This document shows positions 33,359-44,389 of a DNA stretch of 64,000 bases, piece by piece. The DNA is from Arthrobacter cryoconiti. Its GTDB lineage: Bacteria > Actinomycetota > Actinomycetes > Actinomycetales > Micrococcaceae. The DNA lies in NCBI RefSeq assembly GCF_020905375.1, contig NZ_JAJJBU010000014.1:1-64000 (forward strand), given 5' to 3'. The translations under genes and the position numbers were made by a program. The first letter of the stretch is position 1; each line of letters begins with the position of its first letter. The notes below the pieces were generated by a model. It was not told where the DNA came from. It saw only the letters and a list, made by a program, of their open reading frames with translations, and searched no databases.

Positions 33359-35889
33359 AAGATCAAAGTGCAAGCATCAGCACAGATGGCCGAAAGATGA
33401 TCATAAAATCAGGAATCCGTCAACACCTGGGAAGTTTTGCCGGTATTTTCGTTTCCACGCTAGCCGCAGTTATTCTGCTGACTGGCCTTGGTGTGGTGCT
33501 GGAATCTGGGCTTAGAGGCGGCTACGATCCGGTCCGCTATAGCGCGGCCGACGTCATTGTCGGCGGGCAACAATCTTCTGCACTTCCGGAGGATCTGGCA
33601 GTTGTCTTTCCCGAACAGGCAGCTCTTCCACAAGGAGCCGCTGACAGCATCTCCGCATTGAACAACGTGGCGAAAGTTATCCCGGACTTCACTATCCAAC
33701 TCTCCGACAATGGAGCAGCGGTCACCGCACACAATTGGGCGTCCACGTCAATCACCAACCAGAATCTGCTCTCGGGGAAAATGCCACAGCAAGCAGGGGA
33801 CGTGGTAGTTGGTGCTTCAGACCCGCACGCCCACTTGGGTGACTCACTTGTTCTCTCTCATGGTGGGGCTCCAGCCACCTACACAGTCGTGGGGACTGCA
33901 TCGGAACCCCCGAGTAGTTCCGGCTCCGCGCCAGAACGTCAAGTATTCCTGTCCGATGAAGCCGCTGCCGCGCTGACCGGGGGCGATCACGACGCGAAGA
34001 CCTTGGCCGTCTTTGCCAAGGACGGTGTCTCGGCACAGACTTTGGCCGCGAATATCCAAACTCAAGCACCGGGTGTGGACACCTACACCGGCAAAGACCG
34101 TGGAACGGCCGAGTTCTTGGATGCTGGCGCTGGCCGTGGAACGCTGGTCGCCTTCGGCTCCTCGTTCGGGGGAACAGCGTTGTTGATTGCGCTTTTCCTC
34201 GTCGCGGCCGCACTGTCTCTCTCCTTGCACCAGAGGCAGCGGGACTTCGCATTATTGCGCACCATCGGCTCAACTCCAGGGCAACTGCGCAGTCTTATTC
34301 TCGGGGAGGTTTTCGTCGTATCCGCAGCGGCTGGCGTGATCGGGGTCGGGCCTGGATACTTATTGGCACAAATCCTCAAAAATGTCTTTAGTAGCAACGG
34401 GCTGATCCCGCCGGGATTCGCCTTCACCTTCAGTCCCTGGCCGGGAATTAGTGCAGTCGTCCTCGTGGTGCTCACAGTCTTGGTAGTCGCCAACATTGTC
34501 GCGGCTCGCTTCAGCAAGGTCAGCCCAATTCAGGCGCTTACTGAGTCCTCAACGACGCCTGCCAAACTAGGTACGGGGCGTTTGATCACTGGCATCGTCT
34601 TGACCGGGGCTGGTCTGCTTGCAAGCGCATCACCGCTTCTACTCCATGGCACGGCGGCTATCGCTGCCCCTGCTGCGGCTGGCCTGCTGCTCATCGTTGC
34701 GGTGGGACTCTTAGGTCCCAAGATCGCAGGCGCGGGAGTGAGTATGTTCGGACGATTGCTGCGCACCTCGCGTACGCCCGGCGTCGTATTGGCGCACGCG
34801 AATTCTACCGGAAACGCGCGCCGCCTGGCAGCGGCAGTCGTGCCATTGGCGCTGGGGATAGGTTTAGGACTCGTGCAACTGGGTACGTCCGCGATCGTTG
34901 CGAACGAAGCTCAGGTGCAGGTACAGGACGGCATCACAGCTAACTTGCTGGTGACGAACCCCGGATTTGGTTTTTCCGCGAAGGCAGTGGAAAGCATTAA
35001 AGCCACCAGCGGCGTCACCGTGCTCAATGCTGTGGCCGTCAGCGGCGCGACCATCGAGTCCATCCAGTTCGGTGACCCGAGTGCCGAACAATATGCCCTC
35101 CAGGGAATTGATCCTCTTACTGCTCCTGCCACCATGGACCTTGCGGTGAAAATGGGGTCACTTGCAGATCTCCAGAACCCCTTGACGGTTGCGCTGAGCA
35201 CTGATGTTGCCCAGGATGCCGGTGCCAAGCTCGGCGATACCGTAAACGTTCGTCTAGGTGATGGAACGCCCATCAAAGCCAAATTGGTCGCCACCTACGG
35301 GCGGGGTCTGGGCTTTGGTGCTGTCACAGTATCCAATGATCTAGTGCGTGCCCATACGAACACCGGGTTGGATACGCAGGTGCTGATCAATGTCGACCCC
35401 TCTAAGTCTGACCAGGTGGCCGCAGGCTTGAGCAATGCCGGATTCGTTGTGGGAGATCCGCATACAGCTGCGGCGCAGGGAGCGAAAACTCGCTCAGCGG
35501 ATTCGTTCGCCAGCTCACTGGCACTGTTCATCATCTTAGGTTATGTGGGATTGGCAGTCGTGAATACGTTGGTGGTTGCGACACTCGAACGCCGCCGGGA
35601 ATTTGCCCTGCTGCGACTGATCGGAAGCAATGTGCGCCAGATCTACTCCATGATGGCCATTGAGGCAGTCATGATTGCTATTTTGGCCGCAGTCCTCGGG
35701 GTTGCCGTCGCTTTCCCGGCGCTTGCCGGGATTAGCTTCGCCGTCTCAGGGCAGCCATGGCCAAATCTGTCCTCTGGAACCTTGGTGGTTATTGGTGTCA
35801 TGAGCTCCCTTGCCGTAGTAGCGATCGGTTTCGCCACCACGCTGGCCCTGCGGGCGTCGCCGATTGCCGAGATCGGTTCGCGGGAGTAA
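33355..35889 (+). CDS. FtsX-family ABC transporter permease
   Basis: An 844-residue permease with duplicated FtsX-type modules. A first helix (FAGIFVSTLAAVILLTGLGVV) is followed by a large extracytoplasmic domain (about 60-270), a helix cluster (LIALFLVAAALSLSLHQRQRDFALLRTIGST), a second periplasmic-like domain (about 500-680), and a final cluster with RRREFALLRLIGSNVRQI. The paired RxxDFALLRxIG elements are the mechanotransmission-type coupling motifs of this superfamily. It is translationally coupled to the ATPase. Confidence 0.92.
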   Translation: MKDQSASISTDGRKMIIKSGIRQHLGSFAGIFVSTLAAVILLTGLGVVLESGLRGGYDPVRYSAADVIVGGQQSSALPEDLAVVFPEQAALPQGAADSISALNNVAKVIPDFTIQLSDNGAAVTAHNWASTSITNQNLLSGKMPQQAGDVVVGASDPHAHLGDSLVLSHGGAPATYTVVGTASEPPSSSGSAPERQVFLSDEAAAALTGGDHDAKTLAVFAKDGVSAQTLAANIQTQAPGVDTYTGKDRGTAEFLDAGAGRGTLVAFGSSFGGTALLIALFLVAAALSLSLHQRQRDFALLRTIGSTPGQLRSLILGEVFVVSAAAGVIGVGPGYLLAQILKNVFSSNGLIPPGFAFTFSPWPGISAVVLVVLTVLVVANIVAARFSKVSPIQALTESSTTPAKLGTGRLITGIVLTGAGLLASASPLLLHGTAAIAAPAAAGLLLIVAVGLLGPKIAGAGVSMFGRLLRTSRTPGVVLAHANSTGNARRLAAAVVPLALGIGLGLVQLGTSAIVANEAQVQVQDGITANLLVTNPGFGFSAKAVESIKATSGVTVLNAVAVSGATIESIQFGDPSAEQYALQGIDPLTAPATMDLAVKMGSLADLQNPLTVALSTDVAQDAGAKLGDTVNVRLGDGTPIKAKLVATYGRGLGFGAVTVSNDLVRAHTNTGLDTQVLINVDPSKSDQVAAGLSNAGFVVGDPHTAAAQGAKTRSADSFASSLALFIILGYVGLAVVNTLVVATLERRREFALLRLIGSNVRQIYSMMAIEAVMIAILAAVLGVAVAFPALAGISFAVSGQPWPNLSSGTLVVIGVMSSLAVVAIGFATTLALRASPIAEIGSRE

Positions 35890-35928
35890 GACTATGTCCT
35901 TGTTCATGAATTTTGTGGGAGTGAAACT

Positions 35929-36621
35929 ATGATCCGTGTACTCATTGCAGATGACAATCCGTTGGCACGCGCCGGGTTGGGTGCAATTCTTAGCCTTGAA
36001 CCCGGTATTGATGTGGTGGGATCTGCGGAGCATGGGGGCGAGGTGGTGCCGTTGGCGCGGGCGGTTCACCCGGACGTTGTTTGCATGGACATTACTTTGC
36101 CTGGCCGGGATCCTATGAGCATTGTGGCGGAGCTTTCAGCTCAAGACACTTCAGGCAGTGTGCCCGTGTTGGTACTCTCAACATTTGATGTGGACGAACA
36201 TGTATTTAGTGCGTTGGAGGCAGGGGCTTCAGGTTTTCTGCTCAAAAGTGCCGAGCCCCGAATCATCGTTGAGGCCCTCCGCCATGTGGCTGCGGGGGAG
36301 GGCGTCATAGACCAAGCACTGACGGGCAGGGTCCTGCGTGAGTTTTCACTTCGCAGGGCCCTGCAGCCGGTGGTGGTTTCCGGATCCCACGGACTCTTGA
36401 GCGGGAGGGAACTGCAGATCGTCCAACTGCTCGCGGAAGGACTATCAAATGCCGAGATTGCAGTGCGATTGTTCCTGGAAGTCTCCACCGTCAAGTCGCA
36501 TCTGGGCCGAATCATGGCCAAAATCGGCGTCGGGTCCAGGCTCCAAGCTGTGGTGTGGGCCTACCAGAGCGGTATTGTTGAGTTCACACGGGATAGTTTT
36601 CGGGTGAGTGCGTTGAATTGA
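35929..36621 (+). CDS. second NarL-type response regulator
   Basis: A 230-residue regulator. The receiver has the ADDN acidic pair, the phospho-Asp in VVCMDITLPG, LSTFDVDE and FLLKSAEP. A complete LuxR helix-turn-helix (LSGRELQIVQLLAEGLSNAEIAVRL, EVSTVKSHLGRIMAKIGV) follows. It lies 39 bp after the permease in the same direction. No second kinase is adjacent, so it may be served by the kinase at 31231 or act as an orphan. Confidence 0.92.
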   Translation: MIRVLIADDNPLARAGLGAILSLEPGIDVVGSAEHGGEVVPLARAVHPDVVCMDITLPGRDPMSIVAELSAQDTSGSVPVLVLSTFDVDEHVFSALEAGASGFLLKSAEPRIIVEALRHVAAGEGVIDQALTGRVLREFSLRRALQPVVVSGSHGLLSGRELQIVQLLAEGLSNAEIAVRLFLEVSTVKSHLGRIMAKIGVGSRLQAVVWAYQSGIVEFTRDSFRVSALN

Positions 36622-36704
36622 CGCGGCGTAACGCGTTGCCTCCCACGCCTTCTTCGTGTACCGTGTGATCCGAATTACCCACAGCTTAATATGCCTTTTG
36701 AACC

Positions 36705-36894
36705 GTGGCGGGAGAGTCCTCCCACCCAGTGTGGCGGCGCCGTAGGAGCAAATCCTCCCCAGGAATCTCTCAGGCCCCTGTACCGCTATGGCGAGGCAAC
36801 TCTGGAAAGTAGCCAGGTGTAAAAACCTGGCTCACCGACGGTGCAAGCGGATGAAAGTCCGCGGAATCTCTCAGGTCCACGAACAGAGCGGGGA
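36705..36894 (+). ncRNA. tandem glycine riboswitch
   Basis: Two glycine aptamers are in series. Aptamer I (about 36705-36788) has the CGGGAGAG opening, GTAGGAGCAAATCCTCCCC, and the AATCTCTCAGG signature. Aptamer II (about 36790-36894) has AACTCTGGAAAG, GACGGTGCAAGCGGATGAAAG and AATCTCTCAGG again. It lies 55 nt upstream of the gcvP start. Glycine binding is known to turn on glycine-cleavage genes. Confidence 0.93.
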
Positions 36895-36948
36895 GGAACC
36901 CAAACCCACGCCGAGTCCGTCAGGGCAGGCCAGATCTTGGAGTTCCTT

Positions 36949-39855
36949 GTGACCATTGAATCCACACCGTCAGTTTTCGCCGACAGGCACATTGGTGCCC
37001 GCCGCCAAGCCGATATTGACACCATGCTCAAGGCCGTTGGCTACGACAGCGTGGACTCCCTCGTAGACACCGCAGTGCCGGCGAGTATCCGCCAGTCCTC
37101 GCCATTACAGCTACAAGCTGCACTGGGCGAAGTGGAAGTCCTGGACGCACTGCGCGTACTGTCCAAAAAGAACATCCCGGCCGTGCAGCTGATTGGTCAG
37201 GGTTACTACAGCGCGGTGACTCCAGCTGTGATTCGCCGCAATGTCCTGGAAGCGCCAGCCTGGTACACCGCTTACACCCCGTACCAGCCTGAAATCTCCC
37301 AAGGTCGTCTGGAAGCGCTGCTGAACTTCCAGACGATGGTCAGCGACTTAACAGCACTGCCCATCGCTAACGCTTCCCTCCTCGATGAAGCCACTGCCGT
37401 TGCCGAAGCCGTGCTGCTTATGCGCCGCGCTAACAAATCCAAGACGGCCGTCAACGCCAAGACAGTCCTAGACTCTGACCTCTTGCCGCAAACCATCGCT
37501 GTAGTGATGGGCCGCGCCGAGGCACTTGGTTTTGAAGTGGAGATCGCGGACCTTTCTCTTGGCCTGCCAGAAGGCGACATCAACGGCATCGTGCTCCAGC
37601 AGCCCGGTGTTTCCGGACGCGTTTTCAACCATGCCCAGGTCATTGCCGCGGCCAAGGAAAAGGGTGCGCTCGTCACTGTCGCCGCAGACCTGCTAGCGCT
37701 GACGTTGATCACCCCTCCCGGTGAACAGGGCGCAGACATCGCGGTGGGTTCCGCCCAGCGCTTTGGCGTTCCGCTCTTTTTCGGTGGTCCGCATGCCGCG
37801 TACATGGCGGTCCGTCCAGGGTTGGAGCGTTCCTTGCCTGGGCGCATTGTGGGAGTCTCGGTGGATAACACTGGCCTGCCTGCGTACCGCCTCGCTCTAC
37901 AGACTAGGGAGCAGCACATCCGCCGTGAAAAGGCGACCTCCAACATTTGCACGGCTCAGGCTCTGTTAGCCATCGTCGCATCCATGTACGCAGTTTTCCA
38001 CGGGCCGGCCGGACTCAAAGCGATTGCCGAGACCGTCCACCATCACGCCCGCACCCTAGCTGGCGCACTGGCGGCCTCGGGGGTGGAGGTCCTTCATGCT
38101 TCCTTCTTTGACACCGTGACCGTTCGCGTCCCGGGCCGCGCGAAGGCGTTGATTGGTGTTGCCGAATCTCGTGGCATCAACCTTCGCGTGATCGACGCTG
38201 ACCATGTGGGAATCTCCTTGGATGAGACCACAACGGCGGACATTGTGGCACGCGTTGCCGACGTGTTTGGCGCCGCACCGGCAGGTGACGGTGACGACCA
38301 CGCCGGAGCTAGCTTCGCTCTGGCTACGGATACTGTGCGCACCTCAGATTTCTTGACGCACCCTGTCTTCAACAGCCACCGTTCTGAAACCCAAATACTG
38401 CGGTACATCCGCAAGCTCAGTGACCGCGATCTTGCTCTGGACCGGACCATGATTCCACTGGGCTCGTGCACCATGAAATTGAACGCAACCGCGGAAATGG
38501 AAGCCATTTCCTGGCCCGAATTCGCCTCCATCCACCCATTCGCCCCGGACTCCCAGACAGAGGGCTGGCGTCTGTTGATAGCAGATCTGGAAGCAGACCT
38601 GTGCGAGATCACCGGTTATGACCAGGTCTCCACCCAACCCAATGCCGGCTCACAGGGTGAGTTGGCGGGCCTGCTGGCTATCCGTGGCTACCACCTCTCC
38701 CGCGGTGATGCCCAGCGCACTGTGTGTCTGATTCCCGGATCTGCACACGGCACCAACGCAGCCTCCGCCGTGCTGGCAGGGATGAAGGTTGTGGTGGTGG
38801 GTACCGCCGCCGACGGATCTATTGACCGAGCCGATCTGGACGCGAAGATTGAAACTCATAAGAGTCAACTCTCCGCGATCATGATCACCTACCCCTCTAC
38901 GCACGGTGTTTTTGATGCCGACGTCACCGAAGTCTGCGATGCTGTCCATGCCGCTGGCGGGCAAGTCTATGTTGACGGCGCCAACCTCAACGCTCTGGTG
39001 GGACTGGCCCAGCCAGGAAAGTTCGGCGGGGATGTTAGCCACCTGAACTTGCACAAGACCTTCTGCATCCCGCACGGTGGCGGCGGCCCCGGCGTTGGCC
39101 CGGTAGCAGCCAAATCGCACCTGGCACCGTTCATGCCCGGTGACGCCAACGCAACGGTAGGGAACGGCGCGGGCGAACCTGCGGCGTCGACCGGCGTTCC
39201 GATCTCCGGATCGCGCTTTGGCTCCGCAGGGGTACTTCCCATCTCCTGGGCCTACGTTAAGCTCATGGGCGGTAAAGGCCTGACGGAGGCAACAAAATCA
39301 GCTCTGCTGGCTGCCAACTACATTGCCTCCCGTTTGAACGACTACTTCCCGGTCCTGTACACCGGTGCCGGGGACTTGGTAGCACACGAGTGCATCCTTG
39401 ATCTGCGCGAGCTGACGTCGCGCACTGGCGTCAGCGCCGAGGACGTAGCCAAACGCTTGATCGACTATGGTTTCCACGCACCAACTCTGTCCTTCCCTGT
39501 GGTGGGCACGCTTATGGTGGAGCCCACAGAATCCGAAGATCTGGGGGAAATTGACCGTTTCATCACCGCCATGATTTCCATCCGCCATGAGATTGATCAA
39601 ATCGCAGCAGGGGAGTTCACCTTGGCTGATAGCCCGCTGCACAACGCACCCCATACGGCTGCTGCGGTAATCAACTCAGCTTGGGACCGCGGCTACACTC
39701 GCGAACAAGCTGCCTTCCCCCTGGATGCGCTTCGTCAAGACAAGTACTTCCCGCCCGTAGGACGTATTGACGGAGCAACCGGCGACCGAAATCTAGTGTG
39801 CTCTTGCCCGCCCCTCGAAGCGTTCGAGGACCCTACAGAGTCATTCGAAAACTAA
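36949..39855 (+). CDS. gcvP: glycine dehydrogenase (decarboxylating), P-protein
   Basis: A 968-residue PLP enzyme that decarboxylates glycine and passes the methylamine group to lipoyl-GcvH. The opening [10 protein letters not shown] is typical, and the PLP lysine is in [16 protein letters not shown] (near residue 700). The single long chain is the fused form. The GTG at 36949 follows GGAG by 6 nt; the frame stays open back to 36841, but that stretch is riboswitch and not coding. It is first gene of gcvP-gcvT-gcvH-glyA-sdaA. Confidence 0.97.
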   Translation: MTIESTPSVFADRHIGARRQADIDTMLKAVGYDSVDSLVDTAVPASIRQSSPLQLQAALGEVEVLDALRVLSKKNIPAVQLIGQGYYSAVTPAVIRRNVLEAPAWYTAYTPYQPEISQGRLEALLNFQTMVSDLTALPIANASLLDEATAVAEAVLLMRRANKSKTAVNAKTVLDSDLLPQTIAVVMGRAEALGFEVEIADLSLGLPEGDINGIVLQQPGVSGRVFNHAQVIAAAKEKGALVTVAADLLALTLITPPGEQGADIAVGSAQRFGVPLFFGGPHAAYMAVRPGLERSLPGRIVGVSVDNTGLPAYRLALQTREQHIRREKATSNICTAQALLAIVASMYAVFHGPAGLKAIAETVHHHARTLAGALAASGVEVLHASFFDTVTVRVPGRAKALIGVAESRGINLRVIDADHVGISLDETTTADIVARVADVFGAAPAGDGDDHAGASFALATDTVRTSDFLTHPVFNSHRSETQILRYIRKLSDRDLALDRTMIPLGSCTMKLNATAEMEAISWPEFASIHPFAPDSQTEGWRLLIADLEADLCEITGYDQVSTQPNAGSQGELAGLLAIRGYHLSRGDAQRTVCLIPGSAHGTNAASAVLAGMKVVVVGTAADGSIDRADLDAKIETHKSQLSAIMITYPSTHGVFDADVTEVCDAVHAAGGQVYVDGANLNALVGLAQPGKFGGDVSHLNLHKTFCIPHGGGGPGVGPVAAKSHLAPFMPGDANATVGNGAGEPAASTGVPISGSRFGSAGVLPISWAYVKLMGGKGLTEATKSALLAANYIASRLNDYFPVLYTGAGDLVAHECILDLRELTSRTGVSAEDVAKRLIDYGFHAPTLSFPVVGTLMVEPTESEDLGEIDRFITAMISIRHEIDQIAAGEFTLADSPLHNAPHTAAAVINSAWDRGYTREQAAFPLDALRQDKYFPPVGRIDGATGDRNLVCSCPPLEAFEDPTESFEN

Positions 39856-39864
39856 GGACCATTC

Positions 39865-40986
39865 ATGAGCGAAAAATACACGGCACTCTACGAAGCACAC
39901 CAGCGCGCCGGCGCGTCCTTTACCGACTTTGGTGGCTGGTCAATGCCGCTGAAGTATTCCTCTGAGCTGGCCGAGCATCACGGCGTACGCAACGCCGCAG
40001 GCCTTTTTGACCTCTCACACATGGGTGAGATTTGGGTCAGCGGGCCAGACGCCGGAGCCTTCTTGGACTATGCGTTGGTGGGCAAACTCTCTGCCGTCGC
40101 CGTGGGCAAGGCCAAGTATTCGCTTATCTGCCAGGCCGACGGCGGCATTGTGGACGATCTTATCTCTTACCGCCGCACTGACGAGAAATACTTGGTGGTC
40201 CCCAACGCTGGCAACGCGGAAACGGTCGCCGCCCTGCTGGCCGAACGCGCAGCGGGCTTCGACGTGGTGGTTGAGGATGTTTCCCAAGCGACCTCACTCA
40301 TTGCCGTGCAGGGGCCGGTTTCCGAGGAGATTCTGCTGACATTGGTGCCAGAAGCGCAGCACTTAGCCGTCACGGAGCTAAAGTACTACGCCTCCGTCGA
40401 AGTCACCATCAACGGACAGGAACTGCTTCTGGCTAGGACCGGTTACACAGGTGAAGACGGTTTTGAGATCTACGTCCCCAACGCAGAAGCCGAGGCGCTG
40501 TGGGACAAGCTGCTTGAGAACGGGACGGCTCTGGGTTTGATACCAGCTGGCCTGGCAGCTCGGGACTCCCTGCGGCTCGAAGCAGGCATGCCGTTGTACG
40601 GCAACGAGCTCACTCTGACCGGTCACGCCTACTCGGCCGGTTTAGGCCCTGTAGTGTCCCTGGCCAAGGAAAGTGACTTTGTCGGTAAGACGGCGCTTGC
40701 CGCCATCAAGGAATCGGGACAGGGCACCACAACTGGCAGGAAGCTGGTTGGGTTGAAGGGACAGGGCCGTCGCTCGGCTCGCGGCCACTACCAAATTTTG
40801 AAAGACGGAATTGTGGTAGGCGAGGTAACTTCCGGCCAGCCGAGCCCCACTCTGGGGTACCCTGTGGCGCTGGCCTACGTGGACGTGGAACTCGCTACCC
40901 CCGGAACGTTGTTGGATGTCGATCTTCGCGGGAAAGCTGAACCTTTCGAGGTTGTTACCCTGCCGTTTTACAAGCGTCAAAAATAG
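39865..40986 (+). CDS. gcvT: glycine cleavage system aminomethyltransferase, T-protein
   Basis: A 373-residue folate-dependent enzyme. It releases ammonia from the GcvH-bound aminomethyl group and makes 5,10-methylene-tetrahydrofolate. Typical features are the N-terminal FGGWSMPLKY, GLFDLSHMGEI, RTGYTGEDGFEIY and the LRLEAGMPLYGNEL segment with folate-contacting residues. It lies 9 bp after gcvP. Confidence 0.96.
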   Translation: MSEKYTALYEAHQRAGASFTDFGGWSMPLKYSSELAEHHGVRNAAGLFDLSHMGEIWVSGPDAGAFLDYALVGKLSAVAVGKAKYSLICQADGGIVDDLISYRRTDEKYLVVPNAGNAETVAALLAERAAGFDVVVEDVSQATSLIAVQGPVSEEILLTLVPEAQHLAVTELKYYASVEVTINGQELLLARTGYTGEDGFEIYVPNAEAEALWDKLLENGTALGLIPAGLAARDSLRLEAGMPLYGNELTLTGHAYSAGLGPVVSLAKESDFVGKTALAAIKESGQGTTTGRKLVGLKGQGRRSARGHYQILKDGIVVGEVTSGQPSPTLGYPVALAYVDVELATPGTLLDVDLRGKAEPFEVVTLPFYKRQK

Positions 40987-41020
40987 CCCGCTTTTTCACG
41001 ACACTTAGATAAGGACCCGC

Positions 41021-41404
41021 ATGAGCAAGGTAGCTGCCGAACTGAAGTACTCCGCCGAGCATGAGTGGCTCGCAAGCCATGAAGCCGGCCCCGCAACGAT
41101 CGGCGTTTCTGCCGTAGCCGCTGACGCCTTGGGCGACATCGTCTACGTCGATCTTCCAGAGGTCGGCTCCACGGTTACGGCCGGACAGACCTGTGGCGAG
41201 ATCGAATCCACTAAATCTGTCTCGGACCTGTACGCCCCTGTCACCGGGGAAGTCACTGAAGTAAATGCGGATGCCATCGCCGATCCGGCCCTCATCAACT
41301 CGGACCCTTACGGGGCTGGCTGGCTGTTCAAAGTGGTTGTGGAGTCATACGGTCCACTGCTCAGTGCCACGGAGTACGCAGAAATTAACGGTGGAGTCCT
41401 GTGA
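41021..41404 (+). CDS. gcvH: glycine cleavage system H-protein
   Basis: A 127-residue lipoyl carrier. The lipoylated lysine is in [19 protein letters not shown] (near residue 67), and the N-terminal YSAEHEWL is also diagnostic. It overlaps glyA by 4 bp. Confidence 0.97.
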   Translation: MSKVAAELKYSAEHEWLASHEAGPATIGVSAVAADALGDIVYVDLPEVGSTVTAGQTCGEIESTKSVSDLYAPVTGEVTEVNADAIADPALINSDPYGAGWLFKVVVESYGPLLSATEYAEINGGVL

Positions 41405-42702
41405 AATTTCAGCAAGTTATTTCGCCAAGCCTTGACGCACCCATAGCGGTTGCGGATCCAGAAGTTGCCGTGGTGATCGATGCCGAACTGGCTCGTCAGC
41501 GCTCCGGCTTAGAAATGATCGCCTCGGAGAACCACACGGCGTTCTCCGTTATGCAGGCCCAGGGTTCGGTGCTGACCAACAAGTATGCCGAAGGCTACCC
41601 TGGCCGGCGTTACTACGGCGGTTGCGAGCACGTTGACGTCATAGAGCAGCTGGCTATTGATCGCGTCAAAGCCCTATTTGGCGCCGAATATGCGAACGTC
41701 CAGCCGCACTCTGGTGCACAGGCCAATGCGTCAGTGATGCACGCGCTGATCAAGCCAGGGGACACCATCATGGGGTTGAACCTTGCGCACGGCGGTCACC
41801 TCACACACGGGATGAAGATCAACTTCTCCGGACGGCTTTACAACGTTGTCCCATATCAGGTCCGCGAGGACACGCACCAAGTGGATATGGCGGAAGTTGA
41901 GAGGCTGGCACTTGAGCACAAGCCAGCCTTGATCGTCGCGGGTTGGTCAGCCTACGCGAGGCAGCTCGACTTTGCCCAGTTCCGTCGTATTGCCGACCTT
42001 GTGGGCGCGTACCTCATGGTGGATATGGCGCACTTCGCCGGGCTAGTTGCCGCCGGATTACACCCTTCACCCGTTCCGCATGCCCACGTCACGACCTCCA
42101 CGACGCATAAGACACTGGCCGGTCCCCGTGGTGGGATTATCCTTTGCAATGATGCGGCAATCGCGAAGAAGATCAATTCTGCTGTCTTCCCCGGCCAGCA
42201 GGGCGGGCCGCTAGAACACGTCATTGCCAGCAAAGCCGTGGCGTTCAAGATTGCAGCGTCCCCTGAATTTGCAGAACGCCAGGAACGAGTGCTCCTTGGC
42301 GCGCGTCTGCTGGCCGAACGCCTGATCCAGCCTGATGTCGCGGCCAAGGGGATCTCCGTGATTTCCGGCGGCACCGACGTGCACTTGGTATTGGTGGATT
42401 TGCGCAATTGTGTGCTCAACGGCCAGCAGGCCGAGGACCGTCTCGCCACGATCGACATCACTGTCAACCGCAACGCTGTCCCCTTTGACCCCCGCCCACC
42501 GATGGTCACTTCCGGGCTGCGTATTGGTACGCCGGCCTTGGCCACGCGTGGTTTTGGTGAAGCGGCATTTGTCGAGGTGGCTGACATCATTGCGGAGGCT
42601 TTGATGGCGGACGACGACGCTGACCTTTCGGGACTGCACCAGCGGGTACACGAGCTCGCTGGCGCCCACCCGTTGTACGCGTCAGTAGCGGCACTTTCCT
42701 AG
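41401..42702 (+). CDS. glyA: serine hydroxymethyltransferase
   Basis: A 433-residue PLP enzyme interconverting serine and glycine with folate one-carbon units. The PLP lysine lies in [16 protein letters not shown], and HSGAQAN and [13 protein letters not shown] are conserved. It begins with GTG overlapping the gcvH stop (GTGA). With gcvPTH it lets the cell turn two glycines into one serine, which the next gene degrades. Confidence 0.96.
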   Translation: MKFQQVISPSLDAPIAVADPEVAVVIDAELARQRSGLEMIASENHTAFSVMQAQGSVLTNKYAEGYPGRRYYGGCEHVDVIEQLAIDRVKALFGAEYANVQPHSGAQANASVMHALIKPGDTIMGLNLAHGGHLTHGMKINFSGRLYNVVPYQVREDTHQVDMAEVERLALEHKPALIVAGWSAYARQLDFAQFRRIADLVGAYLMVDMAHFAGLVAAGLHPSPVPHAHVTTSTTHKTLAGPRGGIILCNDAAIAKKINSAVFPGQQGGPLEHVIASKAVAFKIAASPEFAERQERVLLGARLLAERLIQPDVAAKGISVISGGTDVHLVLVDLRNCVLNGQQAEDRLATIDITVNRNAVPFDPRPPMVTSGLRIGTPALATRGFGEAAFVEVADIIAEALMADDDADLSGLHQRVHELAGAHPLYASVAALS

Positions 42703-42802
42703 CGTCACGTTCCAACCAGTACCGCCGGTCAACTAGTCCGCCCGCCAGTTTTCACTGCCGGAATCATGCACGCCCAAAGTTCTCTGAAGTAAAGGAACAC
42801 AC

Positions 42803-44200
42803 ATGTCCGTTGGAGTTTTTGATCTATTCACAGTGGGGATTGGCCCGTCCAGTTCACACACCGTAGGTCCCATGCGAGCAGCGGCCGCTTTTGCTAATGA
42901 ACTCCAGGGAGCATCGGTCTTGGGGAAGATCGCCTCCATTACGGTGGATTTGTATGGTTCATTGGCTGCAACAGGGCGTGGGCACGGGACTATGACGGCG
43001 GTTCTGCTCGGCTTGGAGGGCCGGGAACCTGAGCTGATCTTGCCCGCAGAGGTTGAGGAACGGCTGGCAGCTTTTGCGGCCGGCAACCCCTTGCTAGTCG
43101 CAGGTAGCGTGCCTCTGGCCTATGGTCCGGAGGACATTACCTTGCATCCGCTAACCATTTTGCCCCGGCATACCAACGGGATGAAGTTTGCTGTCCTGGA
43201 TGCCGGCGGCGTGGTGTTGCGTGAGGCGACGTACTTTTCCGTGGGCGGGGGTTTCATTATTCGCGAAGACGAAGAAGCCATGGCAATGGAGGAGCTGGAA
43301 TCCTCCAAGAATAAGCTGCCCTATCCTTTCCGCACGGCCGTAGAGCTACTACGCCACTGCACAACCGCTGGCGGGAACTTCAGCGACGTCATGCTCGCCA
43401 ATGAACTTACCGAGCGCACTGTCGAGGAAGTACGTGCAGGTTTGCTGCACATCCGCGACGTCATGGAAGAGTGCAAAAATTCCGCTCTGACACGGGATGG
43501 TCTGCTGCCCGGCGGATTAAAGGTCCGGCGGAGGGCGCCAGGCTGGCACGCCCGGCTCCGGGCTGAAGATCCTGATCGTGATCCCAAATTCTGGCAGGAA
43601 TGGGTGAACTTGGTGGCGTTGGCTGTCAATGAGGAAAACGCATCGGGAGGGCGCGTTGTTACCGCCCCCACGAATGGCGCTGCAGGAATCATTCCGGCTG
43701 TCATGTTTTACGCAACCCATTACGCGCCAGGTATGCAAGATGCCACGCCCGAGCAGGTAGATGATGTAGTGGTGAAGTTCCTGCTGGCCTCCGCCGCCGT
43801 CGGAGTCCTTTACAAAGAACAGGCCTCGATTTCTGGTGCTGAAGTTGGCTGCCAGGGAGAAGTTGGTTCTGCTTCGTCGATGGCTGCTGCTGGTTTGGCA
43901 GAAATAATGGGCGGGACTCCGGAGCAGGTGGAAAACGCCGCAGAGATCGCGATGGAACACAATCTTGGCCTCACGTGCGATCCCATCGGCGGGCTAGTGC
44001 AGATCCCGTGCATCGAACGCAACGCCATTGCCGCAGCGAAAGCTATCAACGCCGCCAAAATGGCGCTGTGGGGCGACGGTGAACACCGGGTCTCCCTCGA
44101 CGAGGTCATCATCACCATGCGCGAGACCGGCCGGGATATGAGTTCAAAGTATAAGGAAACAGCCATGGGCGGGCTAGCAGTCAACGTCGTCGAATGTTAG
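42803..44200 (+). CDS. sdaA: L-serine ammonia-lyase (iron-sulfur type)
   Basis: A 465-residue single-chain L-serine dehydratase producing pyruvate and ammonia. The N-terminal [14 protein letters not shown] (beta domain) and the C-terminal alpha domain with [20 protein letters not shown] and [20 protein letters not shown] supply the [4Fe-4S] cysteines. An AAAGGAAC ribosome binding site precedes it. It follows glyA by 100 bp in the same direction, consistent with glycine-to-pyruvate catabolism under riboswitch control. Confidence 0.95.
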   Translation: MSVGVFDLFTVGIGPSSSHTVGPMRAAAAFANELQGASVLGKIASITVDLYGSLAATGRGHGTMTAVLLGLEGREPELILPAEVEERLAAFAAGNPLLVAGSVPLAYGPEDITLHPLTILPRHTNGMKFAVLDAGGVVLREATYFSVGGGFIIREDEEAMAMEELESSKNKLPYPFRTAVELLRHCTTAGGNFSDVMLANELTERTVEEVRAGLLHIRDVMEECKNSALTRDGLLPGGLKVRRRAPGWHARLRAEDPDRDPKFWQEWVNLVALAVNEENASGGRVVTAPTNGAAGIIPAVMFYATHYAPGMQDATPEQVDDVVVKFLLASAAVGVLYKEQASISGAEVGCQGEVGSASSMAAAGLAEIMGGTPEQVENAAEIAMEHNLGLTCDPIGGLVQIPCIERNAIAAAKAINAAKMALWGDGEHRVSLDEVIITMRETGRDMSSKYKETAMGGLAVNVVEC

Positions 44201-44205
44201 GAACC

Positions 44206-44315
44206 CCCTAACCCCGACGCTCGGTTACTTTCGGGGCGGTTTTCCCAAACGCTCCCTCACTAAAGTGAGGGAGCGTTTGGGCTTAAAGCCCCGAAAGTAA
44301 CCGAGCGTCTTAGGG
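44206..44315. repeat. 110-bp nested palindrome
   Basis: The outer arms 44216-44237 and 44288-44309 are perfect 22-bp inverted copies. Inside them, CCCAAACGCTCCCTCAC (44244-44260) and its exact complement (44265-44281) form a 17-bp hairpin with a TAAA loop, separated from the outer stem by a symmetric 6/6 internal loop. Outside, CCCTAA (44206-44211) pairs with TTAGGG (44310-44315) past a CCCC bulge. It follows sdaA by 5 bp. It may serve as its terminator, though no T-run follows. Confidence 0.9.
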
Positions 44316-44389
44316 CTGCACGGTACCTGCCGCTAAAGTGGTGTCTGGTGTTTTCCCACACCTCCACCTGCCATTGAAGGACCACACCC

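Noticed and set aside
36841-36948. N-terminal extension of gcvP by 36 codons
   Set aside because: The stretch encodes part of the second glycine aptamer. The GTG at 36949 has a well-placed GGAG.
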